Of a stretch of 64,000 bases of DNA, positions 9,497 to 18,985 are shown piece after piece. The notes beneath the pieces are model-generated. The model did no database searches. It was not told where the DNA came from and was given only the letters and a program-made list of their open reading frames with translations. Source of the DNA: Acidaminobacter hydrogenoformans DSM 2784 (GTDB lineage: Bacteria > Bacillota > Clostridia > Peptostreptococcales > Acidaminobacteraceae). The translations under genes were made by a program, and so were the position numbers. The DNA lies in the NCBI RefSeq assembly GCF_900103005.1, contig NZ_FMWL01000002.1, positions 248,001 to 312,000 of the forward strand. The letters run 5' to 3'. Every line of letters begins with the position of its first letter. Positions within the stretch are counted from its first letter, which is position 1.

Positions 9497-10399
9497 TCAG
9501 GATTCCAACAGATCCTCCATGGAAAGTACCTCATCCGCGAAATGAACTGCACGGCCGCCCAGCAGTGTTTCAAACCAGCGCTTTGCGGCTGTCAATGCCT
9601 CTGCTTCGACACACTCGAGAACAACTTTATTCTTCATCAGAACAATTTCCGAAAGGATATCACCCTCATGCATAAGCCTGTAAATCAGGTCCTCCGGCTC
9701 ATCCAAAGCAATCTCGCATTCTGCGGCCGCGTCCAACACCACTTTTATGTCTTCAAGGCTTTGATGAAGATAAGTGGCCTGATGGACGAAAAACGCCTCT
9801 TCTTCAGTAAGCTCTTCTTCCAAAATGGTGTCCAGAATGTCGAGGTACCGCATCATGAGAAGTGCGTTTTTTGAAAGGAATTCTCCGAGGTCTTCCGCCG
9901 CCCGCTCCTCAGCGTGCCGTTCAAGGATCGCGCGCTTGAAGGCTTCCATGGATTCCTTTTGATAACTTTCAAAGTTGGGGGCAATCACGTGACCATTTTC
10001 AAAGAAAAAAATTCTGCCGGCCAGGAAATCGACCCCTTCTAAAATTTCAGGATTGAGCAGCGCATAATCACGTTTGGTGAACACATCCTTTAAAAAGCTA
10101 TGATCACCGTGGCGCATGACCTCAAAACCGCTGAAATAACTGCGTCTGGCAGCCTGATAAAATTCTGAATACGTACGGGCTTCCTGGCCGTAGCGGTCAG
10201 CAAAGCTAAGCCCCTGCTGCCTGTAGACATAAAGAAGATAATCCTCGAACAGGGCGGGATGCACTTCAGCGGTTTCTTCTCCGCGGTAAGTCGAGTCAGC
10301 TTGCTCTATGATCTGCGCGAAGCGGGGTTCCATGCTGAAAAACAACAGATCCTCAGTAGCCTCACGCCAATCCTGCCAAATAGTTGTAGTACGCTGCAT
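9497..10399 (-). CDS. Uncharacterised acidic protein co-transcribed with the DNA methyltransferase
   Basis: I do not recognise this family. The 300-residue product is strongly acidic (long runs with EELTEEE and DEPEDL), appears mostly helical, has no signal peptide or membrane segment, and shows no nuclease, ATPase or HTH motif that I can name. The N-terminal half is rich in aromatic residues (FEDYLLYVYRQQG, SYFSGFEVM). It starts with ATG behind GAGGA and is the first gene of a two-gene unit with the methyltransferase, under a good promoter. Context suggests a partner of methylation, either a regulator, an inhibitor or an effector; this is inference only. Confidence 0.85.
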   Translation of the reverse strand: MQRTTTIWQDWREATEDLLFFSMEPRFAQIIEQADSTYRGEETAEVHPALFEDYLLYVYRQQGLSFADRYGQEARTYSEFYQAARRSYFSGFEVMRHGDHSFLKDVFTKRDYALLNPEILEGVDFLAGRIFFFENGHVIAPNFESYQKESMEAFKRAILERHAEERAAEDLGEFLSKNALLMMRYLDILDTILEEELTEEEAFFVHQATYLHQSLEDIKVVLDAAAECEIALDEPEDLIYRLMHEGDILSEIVLMKNKVVLECVEAEALTAAKRWFETLLGGRAVHFADEVLSMEDLLES

Positions 10400-10445
10400 T
10401 TTTTGTCCTCACTTTCAGGTTGCCGTAAACGGCGGATTCTATGAT

Positions 10446-10474
10446 ATTATAGACTTTAACAGGAAAATTGTCCA
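10446..10474 (-). promoter_or_regulatory. Promoter of the methyltransferase operon
   Basis: TGGACA (10469-10474), 17-base spacer, TATAAT (10446-10451) on the minus strand, about 46 bases before the ATG of the acidic protein gene. Confidence 0.75.
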
Positions 10475-10549
10475 TGCTGTACGCCTAATGGGACTGCGCT
10501 TACGCTGCCCTGAACGTTATTGAAAAATTCTAAAGGAGTGAACACCCAA

Positions 10550-11755
10550 ATGACACGTCTTATTTATCTCGAAACACCAGAGCTTCTGGAATGTGAGGTC
10601 CAGGTTCTCAGCTGCGAGCCCCATCCAGAAGGCGCAGTTCTATCCCTGGACCAGACGCCCTTTTATCCGGAGGGCGGTGGACAGCCCAGCGATACTGGTT
10701 ATATAGGCAGCGCGGCCGTAACCATGGTTATGACGAATGGCGAAAAAGAAGTGCTTCATATTGTCGATAGGCCAGTGCCCCTTGGAACACAAGTTGCCAG
10801 GGTCGACCGCGACCGACGTCTTGACCATACCCAGCAGCACGCCGCCCAGCACCTGCTGTCCGCCTGCCTCTTGGAACTGTGTAATGCCAAAACCATAGGC
10901 TTTCACATGAGCGAAGCTTACACCTCCATTGACCTGGATCAGAAAATTGAAAAGGCAATGCTGGAACGCGCAGTCCTCATGGCTAATGAAGCGGTCCGTG
11001 AGGCGCTGCCTATTGAGGCGCTATATCCAGATGAGGCAGCGCTTCAGGCCTTGCCGCTCAGGAAAAGGCCTAAAGTCGAGGACAACATCCGCGTCATAAA
11101 AATTGGCGACCTGGACTACTCGCCCTGTGGTGGTACCCACCCCGGAAGCACCGCCGGCATAGGCTGTGTCATTGTGACCCGGTCTGAAAACTACAAAGCA
11201 GGCACCAGAATTGAATTTCTTGCCGGAGAGAGAGCAATCCGGGACACGCTTAATAAAAACGCAGATTTGACAGTGCTGAGTCAGACTTTGGCGACACCCG
11301 TTTCAGAAATTGTCGCTGGTGTTGAGAAGCTTTTAAATAGTCAAGCGAGACTCGAAAAAGAGCTGCGTCTCGCTAAAACTGCGCTGCTGGACTTCGAAGC
11401 CCAGGGCCTTGCAGACGCGCTGAATAAAGCTGAAAGAAATCAGCTGATCCGCATCCTGGAAGCGAAGGAGATGGGAGAGCTGCGCGTTCTGGCTGCATCA
11501 GCCCTGAAAAGCGTGCCTTCAGGCGTCCTCATCCTTGCGAGCAAGAGCAGCGACGGCGCTCAGGCTCAGCTGCTGTGCGCCAGAGGTGAAGCCCTTGGAC
11601 AGCTGGATATCCGAGAAGTCTTTAAGCCCGCTATTGCCGTCCTCGAGGGACGTGGCGGCGGAAACGCGACCACTGCTCAGGGGGGCGGACCAAAGGCTGA
11701 AAAGCTGGCTGAGGCGCTGGCCGCCGCTGAAGAGGCGCTCCAGGTGCTGATATAA
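10550..11755 (+). CDS. AlaX-type alanyl-tRNA editing protein with DHHA1 domain
   Basis: Trans-acting hydrolase that removes serine or glycine wrongly attached to tRNA-Ala. The 401-residue product has the N-terminal beta-barrel motif FYPEGGGQPSD (residues 38-48), zinc ligands H93 and H97 (HTQQH), C193 and H197 (CGGTH), and a C-terminal coiled coil plus DHHA1 domain ending in the glycine-rich GGGNATTAQGGG stretch, so it is the long AlaX class. An in-frame ATG at 10520 exists, but the ATG at 10550 follows AAGGAG (10532-10537) and gives the family N-terminus. Confidence 0.93.
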   Translation: MTRLIYLETPELLECEVQVLSCEPHPEGAVLSLDQTPFYPEGGGQPSDTGYIGSAAVTMVMTNGEKEVLHIVDRPVPLGTQVARVDRDRRLDHTQQHAAQHLLSACLLELCNAKTIGFHMSEAYTSIDLDQKIEKAMLERAVLMANEAVREALPIEALYPDEAALQALPLRKRPKVEDNIRVIKIGDLDYSPCGGTHPGSTAGIGCVIVTRSENYKAGTRIEFLAGERAIRDTLNKNADLTVLSQTLATPVSEIVAGVEKLLNSQARLEKELRLAKTALLDFEAQGLADALNKAERNQLIRILEAKEMGELRVLAASALKSVPSGVLILASKSSDGAQAQLLCARGEALGQLDIREVFKPAIAVLEGRGGGNATTAQGGGPKAEKLAEALAAAEEALQVLI

Positions 11756-11774
11756 CCGGTAAAACAGGCTTCAC

Positions 11775-12665
11775 TTAAGCCCCTTCAGGCACCCAAAGCA
11801 GCCTCCCTTGTTCCCATTGCAGCTTGAGTTTTTTTTGATCCTTCAAATATTTGAGGTGTGCCCTGACAGCAGTATGGTTGAGATAATACTGACCCGGGGT
11901 TTCCACCATATCAAGTTGCTGGCAGAGCGCCGCGTGAATGGTCGTATCCTCCGCGCCTTCTGAGGCGAGACTGAAAATGAGGTCATTGATTTCCAGAAGC
12001 ACTGACCGGTTAAGGTCAATAAGCGCATGGATCTCTGACCTGTAGCCGCCGTGGGACAGCAAATAACCACTGGCTGGAAGCTTGGAAACCCTGTCCAGCG
12101 TTTCAAGATGCTGCCCCAGGTCGTGGACGAACATCAGCTTATGCTTGGTGACCAAAGCTTCCGGCATCACTGCGTCTGCCACGTGGAACAGTCCCTCTTC
12201 TGTGATCACGCCCAGCATAGCCGGGCTATGCCCTTTTAAATCCACCAGTGTCAGCCTGCGGTCCTCCAGCTCAAATACCCCGGGGCGTAGTTTGACATCC
12301 ACCAGGGACGGCTTGGCGCAGTAGAATTTGTTCAGCAACTCCGAAATTGGCGCGCAGCCAAAGAGAAAGTGGGGCTCAAGATCCGGGTGCTCAATATAGT
12401 GGCTCTCACCTTCTGTGGCGTAAATCTTAACACCCCGGTTTCGGGCGGACCAGGCGTTTCCCCCAATGTGATCCGCGTGGGCATGGGTGTTCAAAATCGC
12501 TTTGAACGTACCCCAGGTGTCACCAACGCCTTGCAGCGCTTTTTTGACAGCGCTGTCCTCGACGCCGGAATCGATCAGGGCAAAGCCGGACGCCAGCTTC
12601 AGTACGCCTATGCTGACAGCGCTTTCAAATATTCCCGTTTGCTCAGTGAGTTGCCTAAAGCTCAT
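11775..12665 (-). CDS. MBL-fold metallo-hydrolase with C-terminal helical domain
   Basis: Soluble metal hydrolase of the glyoxalase II/LACTB2-like class. The zinc motif HAHADHIGG is at residues 61-69, with a second ligand set in DLKGHSPAM near 145 and the late HGGY near 205. The C-terminal 90 residues resemble the winged-helix tail of LACTB2-like proteins. The true substrate (thioester, lactone or RNA) cannot be told from sequence. The gene converges with alaX, whose stop lies 19 bases away. Confidence 0.88.
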   Translation of the reverse strand: MSFRQLTEQTGIFESAVSIGVLKLASGFALIDSGVEDSAVKKALQGVGDTWGTFKAILNTHAHADHIGGNAWSARNRGVKIYATEGESHYIEHPDLEPHFLFGCAPISELLNKFYCAKPSLVDVKLRPGVFELEDRRLTLVDLKGHSPAMLGVITEEGLFHVADAVMPEALVTKHKLMFVHDLGQHLETLDRVSKLPASGYLLSHGGYRSEIHALIDLNRSVLLEINDLIFSLASEGAEDTTIHAALCQQLDMVETPGQYYLNHTAVRAHLKYLKDQKKLKLQWEQGRLLWVPEGA

Positions 12666-12714
12666 GATGTACCTCCAATTTCATTTTTTATATTGAGAAA
12701 TTTTCGTTATGACA

Positions 12715-12749
12715 AAGCCCGGACAGGCGATCCCGTCCGGGCTTTTTAA
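12715..12749 (+). terminator. GC-rich hairpin, stronger as a plus-strand terminator
   Basis: AAGCCCGGAC (12715-12724) pairs with GTCCGGGCTT (12735-12744) and is followed on the plus strand by TTTTTAAT. On the minus strand the tail is only TTTG, so its role as stop signal for the activase gene at 12899 is weaker. The rest of the 12666-12898 interval holds one short dispersed repeat. Confidence 0.55.
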
Positions 12750-12852
12750 TTGGTCAGCGGAATTAGCGCCTACAGTCGTGGTGCGTTGACCGGCGTTTTT
12801 CTGTTACCCGTAAAGTAAAGGTGTTAAGCAATTTTTTTCGGGTGTGGGCACT

Positions 12853-12871
12853 GTGACCATCGGCAAAAAAA
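12853..12871. repeat. Dispersed intergenic motif ACCATCGGCA, copy 1
   Basis: GTGACCATCGGCA followed by A7. Shares 15 bases with 18857-18871 and 13 bases (reverse complement) with 20030-20042. Confidence 0.45.
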
Positions 12872-12898
12872 TTTCCTTTAGTCTTTGATTAGAACAGA

Positions 12899-15800
12899 TC
12901 AGACTTTAGGGGTGCCTTTTGCCGCTGCCTCGAGGTTTTTCTTCGCGTTTGCGAGCATCAGCTTAAGGCGGTTGATTTGGTTGACTTCGCTGGCACCAGG
13001 ATCGTAATCTATGGCGGCAATGTTCGCGTTCGGGAAGTTGAGCTTGAGCTCGCGGATCATGCCTTTGCCGGTGATATGGTTCGGAAGGCAGGCAAAGGGC
13101 TGCAGGCAAGCAATGTTAGGTACGTCCGACTCCAGCAGCTCGACCATTTCGGCTGTCAGGAACCAGCCCTCACCGGTTTGGTGACCCAGGGACAGGATCC
13201 TCGAAGCGCCCTTGGCCTTGTCCATTATGGACTTTGGCGCTTCAAAGCGCTTGCTGGTGTGGAGGGCGTCCTTGATGACGCCTCTGAAAGACTCAATATA
13301 CTGGACGACCATGTTGCCCGCCAGTTTCTTGAAGTAAGACGCTGCCAGCAAGTTGTGCTTGATGACGCTGTTGTAGCTGCTGTACAGGAAAAAGTCCGCG
13401 AGATCCGGAACGACGACTTCAGCGCCTTCCGTTTCAAGGAATTCAATAATATTGTTATTGGCGGTAGGGTGGTATTTGACGAGGATTTCTCCGACAATAC
13501 CTACTTTGGGTTTTGGTATGTCATGGATTTCCAGGGTATCAAATTCCTTGACGAGCTGAGTAATGTTTTTCTTGAAGGTCGTGAGGCGGCCGTCCTCCAC
13601 ATTTTTGCTGCAGATTTCCGACCATTTCTGATAGAGCGCATTTGCGGAGCCTTTGACCTTTTCGTACGGCCGGACTCTGTAAAGCACGCGGCTAAGGACG
13701 TCGCCGTAGAGCATGCCTATGATCAGCCGCCTGAGCAGCGGCAGCGTCAGCTTAAAGCCTTCAGATTTTTCAAGGCCACCCGCGTTGAGGGAAATGACCG
13801 GTATGTGCGACATATCCGCATCCTTCAAAGCCTTGCGGATGAAGCCAATATAATTCGAGGCCCTGCAGCCGCCACCGGTTTGGGAAATGATGACTGCCGT
13901 CTTCGACAGGTCATAGCGGCCGGATTTAAGCGCAGCCATGATCTGACCTATGGTCAGTATGGAGGGGTAGCAGGCGTCGTTGTGAACGTATTTCAAGCCT
14001 TCGTTGATAGCCTCTGTGTCCACGGACGGCAGGATCTCAAGCTTGTAACCATGGCGGGCAAAGGCGTGCTCCATCATGTCAAAATGAATGGGCGACATCT
14101 GAGGCGCCAGGATGGTATGAGTCGTCTTCATTTCCTTGGTGAACTTGACTTTTTGATCCGCAGGGTACAGCAGCTGTGGCTCGTAGTCAACTTTGTCCCG
14201 CTCCTTCATGACCGCAAGGAGTGAGCGGATCCGGATGCGTGCCGCCCCCAGATTGTTGATCTCATCAATTTTGATTAAAGTATAGAGCTTGTCATGTCGC
14301 TTCAGGATCTCCTGAACCTGGTCAGAGGTCACGGCGTCAAGGCCGCAGCCAAAGGAATTGAGCTGGACCAGCTCGAGATTTTTGTTCCTTGCCACGAAAT
14401 GCGCGGCATTGTAGAGCCGGCTGTGATAACGCCACTGGTCGAGTACCCGGAGGGTTCTGTCACCCTCGTGAAGGTGGGCAATCGCGTCTTCGGAAAGCAC
14501 CGCGAGGCCATAGTTGGCGAATACATTAGGGATGCCGTGATTGACCTCCGGGTCAATGTGATATGGACGGCCCGCCAGGACTATGCCCTTTGTTCCCGTT
14601 GCAGACAGGTACGCCAGAATTTCCTCGCCTTTTGCGCGCACGTCAGCCTTGTAAGCCTCCAGCGCTTGATAGGCTGCGCTGATGGCATTATGGATGTCAT
14701 TGTTTTTCAAGGAAAACTGCTTCGCTATATACGGCGTCAGGATCTTTTTTAGCCTCGTTTCGTCGTTAAGAGGCAGAAAAGGATTCATGTAATGTACTTT
14801 ATTTTGACGCACATCATCCATGTTAACCCGGATCGTCTCCGGATAAGAGGTGACGATAGGACAATTGAAGTGATTTTCCGCGGAGTCCACTTCCTTGATG
14901 TCATAAGGAATCGAAGGATAGAAAATATGTTCGACGCCCTTCTCAATCAAATCCGCGATGTGCCCGTGGACCAGCTTTGCCGGGTAGCAAACGGACTCGG
15001 AAGGAATGGTCTCCATGCCCTTTTGGAACAGGTCATGGCTTGAACGCCCAGAAATGACAACCCTAAAGCCGAGCGTCGTGAAGAAGGTATGCCAGAACGG
15101 GTAGTCCTCATACAGGTTCAGAACCCTTGGGATGCCAATTGTCCCACGAACCGCCGCCCCTACTGGAAGCGGCTTGTAATCAAAGACCCTGTCATATTTA
15201 TATTGGTAAATATTAGGTGGCGCCTGAAGCTTTTTATGCTCTCCAAGGCCTCTCTCACACCGGTTGCCGGAAACAAAACGGTTGCCGCCCTCAAATTGGT
15301 TGATAGTGAGCAGGCAATGGTTGCCGCAGGTCTGGCAGCGTGCCGTAGAGGTCTTATAGGTAAAGCTCTCCAGCTTGTTCAGCGGCAGGATCGCGGAAGA
15401 CGTCCCTGGAATGTAATTCTGGGCACTGATCAGCGCAGCGCCAAAGGCACCCATAAGGCCGCTGATGTCTGGTCTCACAACTTCTCTGCCAACTGTTTTT
15501 TCAAAGGCTCTCAGGACAGCTTCGTTGTAAAAGGTTCCGCCCTGAACGACAACCTTCTCCCCCATTTCCTCAGGATTTCTGAGGCGGATCACTTTGTAAA
15601 GGGCATTCTTGACCACGGAATAGGAAATGCCCGCGGAAATGTCACCAACACCGGCCCCTTCCTTTTGGGCTTGCTTAACTCTTGAATTCATAAAAACCGT
15701 ACAGCGGGTTCCGAGGTCTACGGGATGGGACGCCTGCATGCCCGCTTTTGAAAACTCTGTGACTGGGTAGCCCAGAGAGCCGGCAAAAGTCTCAATGAAA

Positions 15801-17155
15801 GAACCGCAGCCTGAAGAACAGGCTTCGTTAAGCATGATACTCTCAATGAAACCATCCTTGATTCGCATACTCTTCATGTCCTGTCCACCTATGTCAATGA
15901 CAAACTGAACACCTGGAAGAAAATGGTCTGCCGCCTTGTAGTGGGCAACGGTTTCGATCTCGCCATGGTCGACCTGGATGGCTTCCCGGATCAAATGCTC
16001 ACCATAGCCCGTAACCGTGGCGGCGCCAATATAAGCCGCCTCAGGCATTTTTTCATAGAGCTGTCTGATGGCGCTTATGGTAGATTTCAGAGGACTGCCA
16101 CCGTTGGAGCCATAATGCGTAAACAGGAGGCGCAGGTCGTCATCCACGGCCACGACCTTGGTGGTCGTGGAGCCGGCGTCAATGCCAAGGAAAATTGGGC
16201 CTCGCGCCGCGCTTAAATCCGCCCGGTCCACCGTTGCCTGTCTGTGTCTGTTCCTGAAGTTTGTAAGTTCGCTCTCATCCCTAAACAGTGGTTCCAGTTC
16301 AGGAATCTGCTCAGCATCCTTAATGTCAAAATCTGGCAGCCGCTCAACCAAAGTCTTCAGTGAAAGCAGCTGTTCCGAATCCTTAGCTTCATATGCCGCG
16401 CCTATGGCTACCATGAAATGCGCGTGGTCAGGAAATATAATCTCACCCGGTTTAAGGTCCAGTGTCTCCACGAACCTGCGCCGGAGCTCCGACAAGAAAT
16501 ACAGCGGACCACCCAGAAAGGCGACATTGCCCCGGATAGGTTTTCCGCATGCCAAGCCACTGATCGTCTGATTGACCACCGCCTGAAGTACGGATACAGC
16601 AATATCGTTTTTGGGCGTCCCCTCATTCAAAAGCGGCTGGATATCAGTTTTAGCGAAAACGCCGCAGCGGGATGCAATAGGATAAATGACTTTATAGCGC
16701 ATAGCCATTTCGTTCAGGCCAGAGGCATCTGTACTGAGGAGTGACGCCATCTGATCAATAAACGCGCCTGTTCCGCCGGCGCAGACGCCATTCATGCGCT
16801 GCTCCAGGGAGGTCCCAAAATAAGTAATCTTCGCGTCTTCCCCGCCCAGCTCAATGGCCACGTCCGTCTGAGGGTACAAAGTCTCTATGGCCTTAGTCCC
16901 GGCTATGACTTCCTGAACGAAAGGAATGCCAAGAAGGTCACTGATTAATAAGCCGCTGGAACCCGTGACCTTGAACTTTAGCTGAGTGTCCCCAAAGGTC
17001 TCATAAACCTCCGTCATCATGGCCCTGACTGTGCCCTTGATGTCTGACATGTGCCGTCTATATTGATTGTAGCGGAGTTCGCCAGCTTGATCCATGACAA
17101 CCATTTTACAGGTTGTTGATCCAACGTCGAGACCCGCGATCCAAATTGCCTTCAT
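12899..17155 (-). CDS. Acyl-CoA dehydratase activase-related protein (two ASKHA ATPase domains plus DUF2229/HgdB-like region)
   Basis: A 1418-residue fusion. The first BadF/BcrA/HgdC-like ATPase domain has [10 protein letters not shown] (residues 8-17), ELGGEDAKI near 102-110 and [11 protein letters not shown] at 125-135; the second has [10 protein letters not shown] (324-333), DIGGQDMK (421-428) and [10 protein letters not shown] (446-455), where cysteines in HgdC-type activators hold a bridging [4Fe-4S] cluster. A cysteine group CQTCGNHC follows near 645, then a DUF2229 region and a HgdB-like C-terminus. Classical activators drive ATP-dependent electron transfer to 2-hydroxyacyl-CoA dehydratases. 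Here no dehydratase subunit genes adjoin it, and the physiological role of this long class is not established. The ATG at 17155 follows GAGGTGG; an ATG at 17236 is not supported. Confidence 0.93.
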   Translation of the reverse strand: MKAIWIAGLDVGSTTCKMVVMDQAGELRYNQYRRHMSDIKGTVRAMMTEVYETFGDTQLKFKVTGSSGLLISDLLGIPFVQEVIAGTKAIETLYPQTDVAIELGGEDAKITYFGTSLEQRMNGVCAGGTGAFIDQMASLLSTDASGLNEMAMRYKVIYPIASRCGVFAKTDIQPLLNEGTPKNDIAVSVLQAVVNQTISGLACGKPIRGNVAFLGGPLYFLSELRRRFVETLDLKPGEIIFPDHAHFMVAIGAAYEAKDSEQLLSLKTLVERLPDFDIKDAEQIPELEPLFRDESELTNFRNRHRQATVDRADLSAARGPIFLGIDAGSTTTKVVAVDDDLRLLFTHYGSNGGSPLKSTISAIRQLYEKMPEAAYIGAATVTGYGEHLIREAIQVDHGEIETVAHYKAADHFLPGVQFVIDIGGQDMKSMRIKDGFIESIMLNEACSSGCGSFIETFAGSLGYPVTEFSKAGMQASHPVDLGTRCTVFMNSRVKQAQKEGAGVGDISAGISYSVVKNALYKVIRLRNPEEMGEKVVVQGGTFYNEAVLRAFEKTVGREVVRPDISGLMGAFGAALISAQNYIPGTSSAILPLNKLESFTYKTSTARCQTCGNHCLLTINQFEGGNRFVSGNRCERGLGEHKKLQAPPNIYQYKYDRVFDYKPLPVGAAVRGTIGIPRVLNLYEDYPFWHTFFTTLGFRVVISGRSSHDLFQKGMETIPSESVCYPAKLVHGHIADLIEKGVEHIFYPSIPYDIKEVDSAENHFNCPIVTSYPETIRVNMDDVRQNKVHYMNPFLPLNDETRLKKILTPYIAKQFSLKNNDIHNAISAAYQALEAYKADVRAKGEEILAYLSATGTKGIVLAGRPYHIDPEVNHGIPNVFANYGLAVLSEDAIAHLHEGDRTLRVLDQWRYHSRLYNAAHFVARNKNLELVQLNSFGCGLDAVTSDQVQEILKRHDKLYTLIKIDEINNLGAARIRIRSLLAVMKERDKVDYEPQLLYPADQKVKFTKEMKTTHTILAPQMSPIHFDMMEHAFARHGYKLEILPSVDTEAINEGLKYVHNDACYPSILTIGQIMAALKSGRYDLSKTAVIISQTGGGCRASNYIGFIRKALKDADMSHIPVISLNAGGLEKSEGFKLTLPLLRRLIIGMLYGDVLSRVLYRVRPYEKVKGSANALYQKWSEICSKNVEDGRLTTFKKNITQLVKEFDTLEIHDIPKPKVGIVGEILVKYHPTANNNIIEFLETEGAEVVVPDLADFFLYSSYNSVIKHNLLAASYFKKLAGNMVVQYIESFRGVIKDALHTSKRFEAPKSIMDKAKGASRILSLGHQTGEGWFLTAEMVELLESDVPNIACLQPFACLPNHITGKGMIRELKLNFPNANIAAIDYDPGASEVNQINRLKLMLANAKKNLEAAAKGTPKV

Positions 17156-17325
17156 ATAATCCACCTCAAATTGGTAACACTTCAGATGCATTATAACCCT
17201 TCCGTGAAAGTGTTGCAACTGCTGAAATGTAAACAATTTGTGAACATGGCTTTTGTAGAGATGTGCAAAAAAAAAACGGGATGGTTGTCACCAGCCTCAC
17301 CAAAGCCAGAAAAGTCAGCAAAGTC

Positions 17326-17348
17326 TGGTTGGGGACTGTCCCCAACCA
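17326..17348. repeat. REP-like palindrome, copy 2
   Basis: Perfect 11-bp arms around a single T: TGGTTGGGGAC and GTCCCCAACCA. The core matches the palindrome at 2194-2222. It lies directly beyond the phrB terminator. Confidence 0.7.
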
Positions 17349-17380
17349 AAAACAAACTACCCGCCGCGGCGGGTAGTTTG
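17346..17380 (-). terminator. Strong terminator after phrB
   Basis: A 28-base perfect palindrome (17353-17380), CAAACTACCCGCCG and its complement, followed on the minus strand by TTTTTGG. It starts 13 bases after the phrB stop. Confidence 0.85.
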
Positions 17381-17393
17381 CGCCTCAAACACT

Positions 17394-18842
17394 TCAGTTT
17401 TCCCCATCCTGGCGCGCGTAAGCCTGTCTGGCCTCTTGATACAGCGCCTTCGTCATCCTCACCGCGGCGGCGTGGTCCACAATGACCTGCGGATAGCCAT
17501 AGGCAATCAGTCCGCCAGGCTTGTGAAACAGCTCGGCTGACGCCTTCTCAACCTCTGGCAGCCACTTTTTCATGAAAGCCGCCTCAGCGTCATAGCGAAG
17601 GGACTGCTGCCACGGATTAAACACCCTGAAATACGGCTGGGCATCCGTCCCCGTTGAAGCGCTCCATTGCCAGCCGCCATTATTCAGCGCTGGTTCGTAA
17701 TCCACCAGCATTTCACAAAAATAACGTTCCCCCAGCTGCCAGTTGACATGAAGGTCCTTGACGAGATAGCTCGCTGCAATCATTCTGAGACGGTTGTGCA
17801 TCCGCCCCTCTGACTTGAGGCAGCGCATGGCTGCATCCACAATTGGAACACCCGTCTTTCCCTCACACCAGGCTTCAAAATAAGCCGGATTTTCTTCCCA
17901 GCGGACGCCAGCGTATTCCGGCCTCATGGCGCCGTCAAGGACGTGGGGCTGATGGTGCAGCAGCTGCAGATAGAATTCCCTCCAGACATATTGACGGAGT
18001 ACTGCCTCGTGATCTGCCACTTTGACTAGCTCACTTACAAACTGACGGGGCGACAGCATCCCAGAATTGAGATAAACCGACATCCCCGAGGTCGCCTGTT
18101 TGGCGGGATAATCCCGGTCCTCCGAAAAGCGTGATAAAGGACTCTCGAGAAACGCCTTCCACTGTGCTGCCATTGCCTCGTAGCCGCCATCCAAAGCCGG
18201 ATGGGGCATCACAACCACAGCCATATCCCTATCCTTATCCCTATCTTTATCCCTATCCGCCACCGAATTGAAGACAGTCAAATCCAATCCTTTTACCGCC
18301 ACAGAACGCGCCTGAATCTCAGGCAGAGATGTCATACCCATTGGCGCCGCTGAACGAAAGCGCTCCAGCCACTGTCTGTAATATGGTGTAAACATCTGAT
18401 ACGGCGTGCCATCCTTTTTCAGAATCCTGGTCGGTTCGAACAGCATAATATCCTCTGAAACAGAAACGCCAACCCCGTACTTCTCTGCCAGCACCTCCGC
18501 CGCCAGGGTCATGGCGTTTCCCACCCGGTCGTAAAACCGGTTGTAGTAAAGTTTGTCAAAATCATAGATTTCCGACTTCAAGGCAATAAGCGTCTCTGTA
18601 TAGTCCCCTGTCAGCAGCGTTGCCTGGTGGCCTATTGTTTTCAGGCGCCCGTTGAAGTGTTTAAAAGCCGTCAGCCGAGCCCTGAGGCCGTGGCTGCGGA
18701 CTCGTTGATCCCAGGGGATCCCCTCTGCCTTTTCGTCATAAATCCAAAGCACCGCCAGCTCGTCAGCTTCACGAAGTGCCTCGTTCAGCGCGGTCTGGTC
18801 TTCCAGGCGCAAATCTCTGTAAACCAGCAATAATCCTTTCAA
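17394..18842 (-). CDS. phrB: Deoxyribodipyrimidine photo-lyase
   Basis: Light-driven FAD enzyme that splits cyclobutane pyrimidine dimers. The 482-residue frame has the N-terminal Rossmann domain (LLLVYRDLRLED), and the FAD domain with WREFYLQLL, GVPIVDAAMRCL, NRLRMIAASYL and the diagnostic NNGGWQWSASTGTD. The start is uncertain: the family N-terminus begins at a TTG (18840-18842) with no clear Shine-Dalgarno; an ATG far upstream at 18932 adds unrelated residues. A hexanucleotide tandem repeat inside the gene encodes a DRDKDRDKDRDM stretch. It follows the DUF523 gene, a pairing also seen in E. coli (ybgA-phrB). Confidence 0.93.
   Translation of the reverse strand: MKGLLLVYRDLRLEDQTALNEALREADELAVLWIYDEKAEGIPWDQRVRSHGLRARLTAFKHFNGRLKTIGHQATLLTGDYTETLIALKSEIYDFDKLYYNRFYDRVGNAMTLAAEVLAEKYGVGVSVSEDIMLFEPTRILKKDGTPYQMFTPYYRQWLERFRSAAPMGMTSLPEIQARSVAVKGLDLTVFNSVADRDKDRDKDRDMAVVVMPHPALDGGYEAMAAQWKAFLESPLSRFSEDRDYPAKQATSGMSVYLNSGMLSPRQFVSELVKVADHEAVLRQYVWREFYLQLLHHQPHVLDGAMRPEYAGVRWEENPAYFEAWCEGKTGVPIVDAAMRCLKSEGRMHNRLRMIAASYLVKDLHVNWQLGERYFCEMLVDYEPALNNGGWQWSASTGTDAQPYFRVFNPWQQSLRYDAEAAFMKKWLPEVEKASAELFHKPGGLIAYGYPQVIVDHAAAVRMTKALYQEARQAYARQDGEN
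18223..18258 (-). repeat. Hexanucleotide tandem repeat inside phrB
   Basis: Six 6-base units of the form NTATCY in a row on the plus strand, encoding alternating Asp-Arg/Asp-Lys residues in the photolyase linker. Unit number changes would keep the frame. Confidence 0.8.
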
Positions 18843-18856
18843 AGCTGTGTACCGGA

Positions 18857-18871
18857 ACCATCGGCAAAAAA
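18857..18871. repeat. Dispersed intergenic motif ACCATCGGCA, copy 2
   Basis: ACCATCGGCAAAAAA, 15 bases identical to 12856-12870, located just upstream of the phrB start. Confidence 0.45.
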
Positions 18872-18985
18872 CGCCCTGCCTTGGCGCCGGCCTCCCCCCC
18901 TTCCAATTTCCTGGCATAAGAATCACCGGCACCCGCAGAAATTCCAGGCGCCGGCAAAAGGCTGAATAATTCAGGTGAATAGGCT

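Noticed and set aside
12977-14224. Long open frame of about 415 codons on the plus strand
   Set aside because: It is antisense to the activase gene, has no family features or ribosome site, and the opposite strand has an uninterrupted conserved protein.
17171-17485. Plus-strand frame of about 104 codons across the phrB-activase gap
   Set aside because: It runs through the REP palindrome, the terminator and into phrB antisense; no ribosome site or family match.
18223-18258. Short tandem units as a possible CRISPR remnant
   Set aside because: The units are only six bases, contiguous without spacers, and encode part of the photolyase; no cas genes are present.
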